Of a stretch of DNA of 10,413 bases, positions 1 through 7,506 are shown piece after piece. Every line of letters begins with the position of its first letter. Within the stretch, counting starts at the first letter, position 1. The notes beneath the pieces are model-generated. The model saw nothing but the letters and a program-made list of their open reading frames with translations, was not told the origin of the DNA and made no database searches. Source of the DNA: an uncultured Desulfarculaceae bacterium (GTDB lineage Bacteria > Desulfobacterota > Desulfarculia > Desulfarculales > Desulfarculaceae). The stretch spans positions 1-10,413 of the forward strand of contig CALERA010000072.1 in NCBI GenBank assembly GCA_937908275.1, read 5' to 3'. Made by a program: the position numbers and the translations under genes.

Positions 1-107
1 GCGACTTCAGCTATCAGCAGGCCGGCGGCCCCAGCGAATCCCCGGACCTGCCCCTGCCCTGGCCCCCGGCCAATCTTTTGGCGGCGGTGGCCATCTTCCC
101 CCGTTAA
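1..107 (+). CDS. C-terminal end of an unidentified protein (5' end outside window)
   Basis: A reading frame open from the left edge (first full codon at 3) ends at a TAA at 105-107 and gives the last 34 residues of a protein. The tail is rich in Pro, Ala and Leu and ends in AVAIFPR. Of the 34 sense codons, 29 end in G or C, the third-position bias of the genes in this window, and the other two plus-strand frames show it less strongly. This supports real coding, but the fragment is too short to assign a family. It converges on ftsZ, and the two genes are separated by about 580 bases of repeats and hairpins. No Shine-Dalgarno or start is visible because the gene begins outside the window. It could still be chance, since high G+C lengthens open frames. 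Confidence 0.5.
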   Translation, partial: DFSYQQAGGPSESPDLPLPWPPANLLAAVAIFPR

Positions 108-187
108 GGGCTGTCCAGGCCAACCCAATCGTCAGATCAGGAGATCGCATCCAGGCGCACCGCGCGCCTCGCGCCGCGCTTGTTGCT

Positions 188-262
188 CAATGCGGGCAGC
201 GCAGCGACGCGGCAATCTCTTTTCTTAAATCCGAGAGATTGCTTCGCTGCGCTCGCAATGAC
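188..262. repeat. Palindromic dispersed repeat, copy 1
   Basis: An imperfect inverted repeat. The inner arms 212-220 and 234-242 pair perfectly over 9 bp around a 13-base loop. A second perfect 10-bp block pairs 198-207 with 244-253. An asymmetric internal loop (208-211 against 243) lies between them. The outermost arms (about 188-194 and 254-260) are degraded. Positions 204-259 align without gaps to 323-378 of copy 2, with 50 of 56 bases identical. The motif pattern, with a core of GGCAATCTC facing GAGATTGCTTCGC and ends near GCAATGAC, resembles a REP/MITE-like palindrome that I recall from many bacterial genomes. No transposase is present. Confidence 0.75.
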
Positions 263-301
263 GGAAACATCTGACAACATCTCGTAATGCTTGAAGTTTT
301 T

Positions 302-381
302 GTAATTGCGAGGAGCCGTCAGGCGACGCGGCAATCTCTTCTCATAACTCCGGGAGATTGCTTCGCCGCGCCCGCAATTAC
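302..381. repeat. Palindromic dispersed repeat, copy 2
   Basis: The second copy of the same element, in the same orientation and 119 bases further on. Its outer arms are perfect: 302-310 pairs with 373-381 over 9 bp. The inner arms 331-338 and 354-361 pair over 8 bp, and 322-326 pairs with 363-367 over 5 bp between them. The whole folds into an interrupted hairpin of about 80 bases. The spacer between the copies (263-301) is unrelated sequence, so this is not a simple tandem array. It is a non-coding palindromic repeat, probably mobilised in trans or spread passively. A structured-RNA or transcription-end role is possible but not shown. Confidence 0.75.
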
Positions 382-519
382 TACCAAAAGAGCGCGCTGC
401 CATTCTGGTGGATTCAAACGACCTTGGGCGCGCCCAGGGCGCGGGCGCTCACCGGCTTCGGCTGTGTCTTCGGGAGGCTCCCGCGCTCGGCGGTCCGCTG
501 GCTGGCCCGGCAAGGGGAG

Positions 520-553
520 GGCCGCCGGGGTCTGGAGGGTGACCCCGGCGGCC
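520..553. terminator. Strong 13-bp hairpin, possible transcription end, no U-tract
   Basis: Positions 520-532 pair perfectly with 541-553 (stem GGCCGCCGGGGTC) around an 8-base loop. This is the most stable simple hairpin in the intergenic region. On the minus strand, where it could end the ftsZ transcript about 135 bases past the stop codon, it is followed by CTCCCCTTGCC. On the plus strand it is followed by a G-rich stretch and then TTCCCTTTTCCCC. Neither side is a canonical U-tract, so intrinsic termination is uncertain. It may instead protect the 3' end of the mRNA or be one part of a Rho-dependent end. Confidence 0.4.
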
Positions 554-625
554 TGGGTGGGTGTTCCCTTTTCCCCGGGACCATGCAAGCCCGGGAACAG
601 GGGTTGGGGTGGTGTCAAACCATCC

Positions 626-661
626 GCGCCGTGCCGGCCGCGGGCAGCCGCCGGCCAGCGC
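626..661 (-). terminator. G+C-rich hairpin 28 bases after ftsZ, weak terminator candidate
   Basis: The stem is built from 633-638 with 650-655 (GCCGGC, 6 bp), extended by 632 with 657 past a bulge and by 626-629 with 658-661 (GCGC). Its position just after the ftsZ stop suits a 3' end signal. The minus-strand sequence after it, GGATGGTTTGAC, has only three consecutive T residues, so a standard intrinsic terminator is not supported. Any G+C-rich spacer could form such a stem by chance. Confidence 0.25.
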
Positions 662-688
662 GGAATGCCGAAACTGGTTCAGGCCCGC

Positions 689-1867
689 CTAGTCGGCCTG
701 CCGACGCAGGAAGGTCGGCACGTCCAGGTCGGCCAGGTTGCCCCCGCGATTGCCCGGCACCGCGGCCACCGGCCGGCTGGTGGGGGTGGAGCGCACGAAG
801 CGGGGCAGGTCGATGTGGTCGATGGCGGCCGGGTCGATGCGCTCACGGTCTCCCCCCCCGGCCACCGCCACCTTAGGGCGGGCCACCTCCTGCGGCTGGT
901 GCTTGCCGCCGATGCCGGTGGCGATGACGGTGACCCGCATCTCGTCGCCCAGGCTGTCGTCGATGACGGTGCCCCAAATGATGTTGCAGTCGTCGTGGGC
1001 CGATTCCTGGATGAAGGTGCTGGCCTCGCTGATCTCGTCGATGGTCACCTCGCTGCTGGCGGTGATGTTGATCAACAGGCCCCGGGCCCCGTCGATGCTG
1101 ATGTCCTCCAGCAGGTCGTTGTGGATGGCCCGCTTGGCCGCCTCCTGGGCCCGGCTGTCGCCGCTGGCCTGGCCGGTGCCCATCAGGGCCACGCCCATCT
1201 CGCTCATCACCGTGCGCACGTCGGCGAAGTCCAGGTTGACCAGGCCGGGGGTGACGATCAGGTCGCTGATGCCGCGCACCGCGTAGAGCAGCACCTCGTC
1301 GGCCTTGCGGAACATGTCCAGGAACCGGCCGTGCTTGGGGGCCACCGAGCGCAGACGGGTGTTGGGGATCACGATCAGGGTGTCCACCACCTTCTTCAGC
1401 TCGTTGACGCCCTCCTCGGCCTGCAACATGCGACGCTTGCCCTCGAACTCGAAGGGCTTGGTCACCACGGCCACGGTCAGGGCCCCCAGCTCCTTGGCCA
1501 CCTCGGCGATGACCGGCGCGCCGCCGGTGCCGGTGCCGCCGCCCAGGCCGGCGGTGACAAAGACCATGTCGCTGCCGTTCAGCAGCTCCTTGATCTTCTC
1601 CCGGTCCTCCAGGGCGGCCTGGCGGCCCACCTCGGGATCGGCCCCGGCGCCCAGGCCCCGGGTCAGGTTGCGGCCCAGTTGCAGCTGCACCCGGGCCTTG
1701 CTGCGCTCCAGGGCCTGCACGTCGGTGTTGGCGCAGATGAACTCCACCCCGCGCAACCCGGCCTCGATCATGTTGTTCAGGGCGTTGTTGCCGCCGCCGC
1801 CGACGCCGACCACCCGCAGCTTGGCCCCGACATCCAGGTTGTCCATCATTTCAATCTCAAAAGACAT
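689..1867 (-). CDS. ftsZ: Cell division protein FtsZ
   Basis: FtsZ is the tubulin-like GTPase that polymerises into the cytoplasmic Z-ring and recruits the divisome. The 392-residue product has the normal length. An N-terminal nucleotide-binding domain includes GVGGGGNN (21-28) and the tubulin signature GGGTGTG (109-115). The T7 synergy loop is NLDFADVRTVM (211-221), whose acidic residues complete the GTPase site of the neighbouring subunit. The C-terminal domain runs to about 320. A linker of about 55 residues follows, and then an intact C-terminal peptide, DLDVPTFLRRQAD (380-392), the known binding site for FtsA and other partners. The ATG at 1867 is chosen because GGAGG lies 5 bases upstream and the protein aligns from there; an in-frame ATG at 1939 would add 24 unlike residues. 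It is the last gene of the cluster and the only one separated by a real gap, 134 bases, from the gene before it. The stop is TAG. Confidence 0.98.
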   Translation of the reverse strand: MSFEIEMMDNLDVGAKLRVVGVGGGGNNALNNMIEAGLRGVEFICANTDVQALERSKARVQLQLGRNLTRGLGAGADPEVGRQAALEDREKIKELLNGSDMVFVTAGLGGGTGTGGAPVIAEVAKELGALTVAVVTKPFEFEGKRRMLQAEEGVNELKKVVDTLIVIPNTRLRSVAPKHGRFLDMFRKADEVLLYAVRGISDLIVTPGLVNLDFADVRTVMSEMGVALMGTGQASGDSRAQEAAKRAIHNDLLEDISIDGARGLLINITASSEVTIDEISEASTFIQESAHDDCNIIWGTVIDDSLGDEMRVTVIATGIGGKHQPQEVARPKVAVAGGGDRERIDPAAIDHIDLPRFVRSTPTSRPVAAVPGNRGGNLADLDVPTFLRRQAD

Positions 1868-2001
1868 GGCTCCCTCCAAGAACTCTGCATGGCTTGCCGA
1901 ATGCTGAATCTGCGCCCCGGACCCGGCCTTGGCCGACACCCACGGCCGCGGGCCGTCCCAGACGCTTGCTCCCTATTTTTCTGGGCGGGGGATGGCCCCC
2001 G
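1868..2001 (-). promoter_or_regulatory. ftsA-ftsZ spacer, structured leader of ftsZ
   Basis: This 134-base gap is the only substantial one inside the cluster. Read on the minus strand it starts with a 7-bp hairpin (see the 1985-2002 entry), then has an A-rich AGAAAAATAG stretch, and then G+C-rich sequence. The latter contains a perfect 6-bp stem with a 3-base loop (1942-1947 with 1951-1956) and the short inverted repeat CGGCC-TT-GGCCG at 1924-1935. I see no convincing -35/-10 pair, although a promoter for ftsZ in or before this gap would be usual for dcw clusters. Its role as a leader is inferred from position and structure. Confidence 0.45.
1871..1877 (-). promoter_or_regulatory. Shine-Dalgarno site of ftsZ
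   Basis: The minus strand reads GGAGGGA, with GGAGG ending 5 bases before the ATG at 1867. This strong site fixes the ftsZ start and would allow translation independent of ftsA, which fits the high amount of FtsZ that cells need relative to FtsA. Confidence 0.85.
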
Positions 2002-2002
2002 C
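1985..2002 (-). promoter_or_regulatory. 7-bp perfect hairpin starting in the ftsA stop codon
   Basis: Positions 1985-1991 pair perfectly with 1996-2002 (minus-strand stem GCGGGGG/CCCCCGC) around a 4-base loop. The last base of the ftsA TAG codon is the first base of the stem. The downstream minus-strand sequence is CCAGAAAAATAGGG, rich in A rather than T, so it is not an intrinsic terminator for ftsA. The T-run lies before the stem on the plus strand and is not placed to work there either. An RNA-processing or stability element is possible. Confidence 0.5.
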
Positions 2003-3225
2003 TAAATCAGCTCCTTGAACCAGCGCCGCATGCGCGCCGCCACCCGGTTGAAGATGTTGGCGTCGCGGATGCGGAACTTGCGCCGCTCGCGGTTGCGGAC
2101 GCCGTAGAGGATCAGGCCCACCGCGGTGGCGTACATGGGGTTGCTGACCACCTCGCCCAGGCCGCCCACCCCGGCCGGATAGCCCAGGCGGGCCGGCATG
2201 TTGAAGACCTGCTCGGCCAGGTCGGTCAGGCCCTCCAGCAGCGACGACCCCCCGGTGAGCACCACCCCGCTGACCACCTCGCCGGCGAACCCGCTCTGCA
2301 ACAGGTCGGATTGCAGCAGGGTCAGGAGCTCCTCCACCCGGGGCTCCAGGATGCTGGCCACCACCTGGCGCTTGACCCGCCGGGGCTCGCGGCCACCCAC
2401 GCTCTCCACCGGCACCACCTCGTCCTTGCCCACCCGCGAGGTCAGGCAGCAGCCGTAGCGGCGCTTGATGGCCTCGGCCGCGCTCAGGGGGGTGCGCAGG
2501 CCCACGGCCAGGTCGGTGTCCAGGTTGGTGCCGCCCAGGGCCAGGCCGGCGGTGTGGCGGATGGACTCCTGGCTGAAGACCGCCAGGTCGGTGGTGCCGC
2601 CGCCGAAATCGATCAGGGCGGTGCCCAGGTTCTTTTCCTCCGGGCTCAACACCGCCTCGGCGCTGGCCAGGGACTGCAACACGATGTCGCTGACATCCAG
2701 GCCGGCCTGGTTGCAGCACTTGATCAGGTTGTGGGCCGAGGCCACCGCGCCGGTGACGATGTGCACCTTGGCCTCCAGGCGCACCCCGCTCATGCCCACC
2801 GGGTCCTGGATGCCGCCCTGGCCGTCCAGGATGTACTCCTGGGGCAGGATGTGCAGCACCTCGCGGTCGGTGGGGATGGCCACCGCCCGGGCCGCCTCCA
2901 CCACCAGGTCCTTGTCCCGGGCGCTGACCTCCTGGCCCCGGATGGCGATGACGCCCTGGCTGTTGAAGCCCTTGATGTGGCCCCCGGCGATGCCGGTGAT
3001 CACGCTGGTGATCTCCGAGCCGCTCATCAGCTCGGCCTCGGCCACCGCCTTTTTGATGCTGGCCACCGTGGTCTCGATGTTGACCACCACGCCCTTGCGC
3101 AGACCCTCGGAGGGATGAGTGCCCAGACCGATGATGTCCACCCCCTGACCCGTGACCTCGCCCACCACCGCGCAGATCTTGGTGGTGCCGATGTCCAGGC
3201 CAGTGATGATCTCGCCCCTGGTCAT
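2002..3225 (-). CDS. ftsA: Cell division protein FtsA
   Basis: FtsA is the actin-like ATPase that anchors FtsZ filaments to the inner membrane and links them to later divisome proteins. The product is 407 residues, a normal length. The actin-fold nucleotide motifs are present: phosphate-1 DIGTTK (11-16), phosphate-2 DFGGGTTDLAV (206-216) and the adenosine motif VVLTGGSSLLEGL (321-333). The SHS2/1C domain that replaces the actin subdomain falls at about 85-165. The C-terminus is an amphipathic helix, about 391-407 (IFNRVAARMRRWFKELI), with basic and bulky hydrophobic residues, the expected membrane-targeting sequence. The ATG at 3225 overlaps the ftsQ stop in an ATGA (4 bases) and has AAGGAGG about 5 bases upstream, inside ftsQ. 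Translational coupling to ftsQ is therefore likely. The stop is TAG, running directly into a hairpin. Confidence 0.98.
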   Translation of the reverse strand: MTRGEIITGLDIGTTKICAVVGEVTGQGVDIIGLGTHPSEGLRKGVVVNIETTVASIKKAVAEAELMSGSEITSVITGIAGGHIKGFNSQGVIAIRGQEVSARDKDLVVEAARAVAIPTDREVLHILPQEYILDGQGGIQDPVGMSGVRLEAKVHIVTGAVASAHNLIKCCNQAGLDVSDIVLQSLASAEAVLSPEEKNLGTALIDFGGGTTDLAVFSQESIRHTAGLALGGTNLDTDLAVGLRTPLSAAEAIKRRYGCCLTSRVGKDEVVPVESVGGREPRRVKRQVVASILEPRVEELLTLLQSDLLQSGFAGEVVSGVVLTGGSSLLEGLTDLAEQVFNMPARLGYPAGVGGLGEVVSNPMYATAVGLILYGVRNRERRKFRIRDANIFNRVAARMRRWFKELI

Positions 3226-4130
3226 GCCGCCTCCTTGCCCAGCCGCACCACCACCCGGCGCTCCTCGCCCAGGTCGATGGACAGCGCCCGCTTCAGCTCG
3301 CCCCGGCGGTTGAGGTCCGCCACCACCGGCCCCAGACGGCGCAGGCGGGTGGCGAAGTCGCTGGACCCCAGGCGCACGGTGGGGGTCAGGTCGCTCTGCA
3401 CCAGGCTCAGGCCCCAGACCCGGTCCACGTGGATCTCCGACAGCCGCCCCCCGGCCGCCACCACCTCCTGGGGCAGGTTGGCCAACAGGTCCTTGACCCC
3501 GGCCAGGAGGGAGCGCATCTCGTCGTCGGGCTGCAACAGGTCGGCCTTGACCAGGCCCGAGAGCACTGGCAGGTCCAGGGTGGCGTCGGGGTTCACCGGG
3601 GTGAAGGGCTTCAGGTCCGGGTCCAGGTAATACAGCTCGCCCTCCACCAGGGCCAGGATCGCCGGCCGGCGCTCCTTGACCGCGATGCGCACCCCATGGG
3701 GCCAGACCCGCTCCAGGCTGGCCGACTCCACCCAGGGCACCGCCTCCACCTTGGCCCGCACCCGGGCCACCGGCAGGCTCAGCAGGCTGGTGCGCGAGCC
3801 GATGCCGGCCGCGCGCAGGATCTCCAGGCGGCTCAGGTTGTCGGTGCCCAGCACCTCGGCCTGGCGGACCACGAAGACCCCGCCCTGGGCCAGGGCCACG
3901 TAGCCCCCCACCAGGACCAGGCCCGAACCCAACATGAAAACGGCCAGGGCCAGGACGCGGCCCATGAAGCCCAGGCCATGGCCCAGGCCCCGGCGCACCA
4001 GCTCCCGCCGGCGCTCGATCTCCTGGGGCCGGGTGGCCACCCGCTGGCGGGTCAGGCGCGCGCCCAGGTCGCGGCCCACCCCCAACCGGCCCTTGGTCCG
4101 GAAGATGTCCTGGCGGGTGCGCCTAAACAT
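3222..4130 (-). CDS. ftsQ: Cell division protein FtsQ (DivIB family)
   Basis: FtsQ is a bitopic inner-membrane scaffold that, in studied bacteria, binds FtsB and FtsL and connects early and late divisome proteins. The 302-residue protein has a long, very basic cytoplasmic N-terminus (1-55), one membrane segment at about 57-80 (GRVLALAVFMLGSGLVLVGG), and a periplasmic part. The part after the membrane segment begins with a POTRA-like region (about 86-155, containing VRQAEVLGTDNLSRLEIL and the PWVESASLERVWPHGVRI pattern). The FtsQ/DivIB domain follows to about 298. Sequence conservation in this family is low, and the assignment rests on topology, the POTRA signature and position between murB and ftsA. 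The ATG at 4130 overlaps the murB stop by 8 bases and is preceded, at 9 bases, by GGAGG inside murB. The basic tail is somewhat longer than in E. coli FtsQ, and its role is unknown. Confidence 0.95.
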   Translation of the reverse strand: MFRRTRQDIFRTKGRLGVGRDLGARLTRQRVATRPQEIERRRELVRRGLGHGLGFMGRVLALAVFMLGSGLVLVGGYVALAQGGVFVVRQAEVLGTDNLSRLEILRAAGIGSRTSLLSLPVARVRAKVEAVPWVESASLERVWPHGVRIAVKERRPAILALVEGELYYLDPDLKPFTPVNPDATLDLPVLSGLVKADLLQPDDEMRSLLAGVKDLLANLPQEVVAAGGRLSEIHVDRVWGLSLVQSDLTPTVRLGSSDFATRLRRLGPVVADLNRRGELKRALSIDLGEERRVVVRLGKEAA

Positions 4131-5017
4131 CGCCCAGCACCTCCACCTCCGGCTCCAGGTCCACCCCGCTCACCTGGCGCACCTGGCGGCGCACCCGCTC
4201 CATCAGGGCCAACACCTGGGCGGCCGTGGCCCCGTCGGCGTTCTCGATGAAGTTGGCGTGGCGGCTGCTGACCACCGCGCCGCCCTCGCGCCAGCCCTTG
4301 CAACCGGCGGCCTCGATCAAGCGCCCGGCGTAGTCGCCGGCCGGGTTGCGGAACACGCAGCCGGCGGTGGCCGCGCCCAGGGGCTGGCTGGCGGTCCGCC
4401 GCGCCAACACCGCCCGGGTGCGCTCCGCCACGGCCTGGGGCTGGTCGGGCGTGAGTTTCAGGCGCGCGCCCAGCACCAGCGAGCCCCGGGGCAGGCCGCC
4501 CCGGCGATAGCCGGGCTTGAGGTCCCGGGGACCGGCCAGGAACTGCCCGCCATTGGCCAGGAGAAGCTCCACCTCGGCCAGGATCGCGGAGATGCTGCCC
4601 CCGGCCGCGCCGGCGTTCATGGCGATGGCCCCGCCCAGGCTGGCGGGAATGCCCGCCGCCCACTCCAGGCCGGCCAGGCCCTTGCGGGCGGCCAGCTTGA
4701 CCAGGGCCGGCAGATGGGCCCCGCCCCCGGCCTGGAGGCCGTCGTCCAACACCTTGATCCTGGCCAGGTCGCCCTTGAGCAACAGCAGCACCCCGGCGAA
4801 ACCGGCGTCGGACACCAGCAGGTTGGAGCCCCGGCCCAGCACCCGGCAGGCCACCCCGTGACGGGCCGCCTCCCGCCGCACCCAGGCCGTCTCGGCCGCG
4901 CTGTCCACCCGGCACAGGCACCAGGCCGGGCCGCCCACCCCCCAGGTGGTGCGCGGGGCCAAGGGGGCCGCGAACCGGGCGCGCTCGCCCAGGTATTGGC
5001 GCAGGGCGCTCATCAGT

Positions 5018-5028
<11 letters not shown>
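4123..5028 (-). CDS. murB: UDP-N-acetylenolpyruvoylglucosamine reductase MurB
   Basis: MurB is the cytoplasmic flavoenzyme that uses FAD and NADPH to reduce UDP-GlcNAc-enolpyruvate to UDP-MurNAc. At 301 residues it matches the shorter type II form rather than the roughly 340-residue E. coli type I enzyme. The FAD-binding domain shows TTWGVGGPA (27-35), GRGSNLLVSD (65-74) and GIPASLGGAIAMNAGA (126-141). The C-terminal domain shows the catalytic segment TAGCVFRNPAG (221-231), HANFIEN (257-263) and LEPEVEVLG (291-299), which carries the conserved catalytic Glu. Where E. coli has the proton-donating Ser229, this protein has Cys224; Cys occurs at this place in some MurB proteins and is expected to work. 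The GTG at 5028 overlaps the murC stop by 11 bases. An ATG at 5013 (296 residues), 4 bases after that stop, is an alternative start. The start is thus uncertain by five codons. Confidence 0.97.
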
Positions 5029-6402
<1,374 letters not shown>

Positions 6403-6403
<1 letters not shown>

Positions 6404-7506
6404 CAGGCCGCCTCTTTCATCAGGTCCAGGCAGGACTGGGCGATGTCCAGGGCCGCCTCGGGCCGGCCCAGGGCCAGGGAGCGGGCCTCCATCTCGGCCC
6501 GGCGCTCGGGGTCGTCCATCAGCCCGGCGATGAGCCCGGCCACCTTCTCGCCGCTCAGCTCGTGGTCGGCCAGCAACAGGGCCGCGCCGGCCTTTTCCAG
6601 GGAGCGGGCGGTCAGGGTCTGGTGGTCGCCGGCGGCGTGGGGATAGGGCACGCAGACCGCCGCCCGCCCGATGGCGGTCAGCTCGGTCAGGGTCCCGGCC
6701 CCGGCCCGGCAGATCACCAGATGAGCCAGGGCGTAGAGCCGGCCCATCTCGCCAAAGAAGGCCTCCACCTCGGCCGCAAAGCCCTGGGTGGCGTAGGCCG
6801 CCTTCACCGCCGCCAGATCGGCCGCGCCGGTCTGGTGTACGAAGCGCAGGCGCGCGCGGCGCTCGGCCAAGAGCGGCAGGGCCGCCAGCAGGGCCTGGTT
6901 GAGGCTGTGGGCCCCCTGGGAGCCGCCCAGGACCAGCACCCGGAACTCGTGCTCCGGGTCGGGGCGCTGGTCGACGCAGGCCCGGGCCAGGTCCAGCAGG
7001 TCCGGCCGCACCGGATTGCCGGCCAGTTGCGCCCGGCCGGCCGGGAAATAACCCATGGCCTCGGGGAAGCTGACAAAGCACTTGCGGGCCAGGCGGGAGA
7101 GCACCCGGTTGGTCAGCCCGGGCAGGGCGTTCTGCTCCTGCACCGCCAGGGGCGCGCCCATCAGCCAGGCCATCAGGCCCAGGGGGAAGGCGGCGTAGCC
7201 GCCCACGGCCAGGACCAGGGCCGGCCGCTTCTGGCGGATGATGCGCGCCGCGGCCAGGCAGGCCGTGGGCAGGGCGATCAGCGCCTTGGCCCGCTCCAGC
7301 AACCCCCGGCCGCGCAGGGCCCGGGCCGGGATGGGCAACAGCTCGAAGCCGGCCCGGGCCAGGGTCTCGCTCTCCAGGGCCTTGCCGGTGTTGACAAAGG
7401 CCAGGCCCAGGTCCGGCCGCAGGCCCTTCAGGGCCTGGGCCACGGCCAGCCCGGGGAAGAGGTGCCCCCCGGTGCCGCCGCCGGCGATGAGCACCGTCGC
7501 GCTCAT
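6403..7506 (-). CDS. murG: UDP-GlcNAc:undecaprenyl-PP-MurNAc-pentapeptide GlcNAc transferase MurG
   Basis: MurG is a GT-B glycosyltransferase on the inner face of the inner membrane. It adds GlcNAc to lipid I to give lipid II, which FtsW, encoded just upstream, polymerises. The 367-residue product has the usual length. The acceptor (N-terminal) domain has the glycine-rich loop GGGTGGH (9-15), GGYAAFPLG (102-110) and QEQNALPG (123-130). The donor domain has GGSQGAHSLN (194-203), the UDP-GlcNAc site RAGAGTLTELTAIG (267-280, with the ribose-binding Glu at 275) and PYPHAAGDHQTLTA (287-300). A hydrophobic patch at about 73-120 fits membrane association. The ATG at 7506 overlaps the ftsW stop in an ATGA (4 bases) and follows a GGGAGG located 5 bases upstream. 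The 3' end shares one base with murC. Confidence 0.98.

Larger units (their letters stand above)
108..688. other. Convergent intergenic region with repeats and hairpins, no gene
   Basis: This stretch separates the plus-strand gene end at 107 from the ftsZ stop at 689. Open frames exist in it on both strands, but they run through the palindromic repeats, lack convincing ribosome binding sites and resemble no family I know. From left to right it holds a 6-bp hairpin (153-158 with 164-169), two copies of an A/T-containing palindromic repeat, and a nearly perfect 18-base palindrome at 422-439 whose core at 425-436 is TGGGCGCGCCCA. Further right are a 13-bp perfect hairpin (520-553), a hairpin around 571-597 and a hairpin at 626-661. 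No rRNA, tRNA or CRISPR pattern is visible. The repeats are locally richer in A+T than the genes, which suggests they were inserted. Confidence 0.7.

Noticed and set aside
153..169. Small hairpin (6-bp stem) after the plus-strand gene end, as its terminator
   Set aside because: The stem is short and is followed by CGCGCCGCGCTTG rather than a U-tract.
422..439. Nearly perfect 18-base palindrome, core TGGGCGCGCCCA
   Set aside because: It could be an operator-like site, but no promoter is near, and such G+C palindromes arise by chance in this composition. Kept only in the intergenic description.
319..618. 99-codon minus-strand open frame downstream of ftsZ
   Set aside because: It runs through the palindromic repeat and the 13-bp hairpin, is Pro/Arg/Gly-rich and has no recognisable domain, as expected for chance in G+C-rich DNA.
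1868..1939. N-terminal extension of FtsZ to the ATG at 1939
   Set aside because: The extra 24 residues do not resemble FtsZ, and a strong GGAGG sits just before the ATG at 1867.
1960..1985. A-rich AGAAAAATAG stretch as a -10 promoter element for ftsZ
   Set aside because: No -35-like element sits at a suitable distance on the minus strand; the upstream position is occupied by the hairpin.
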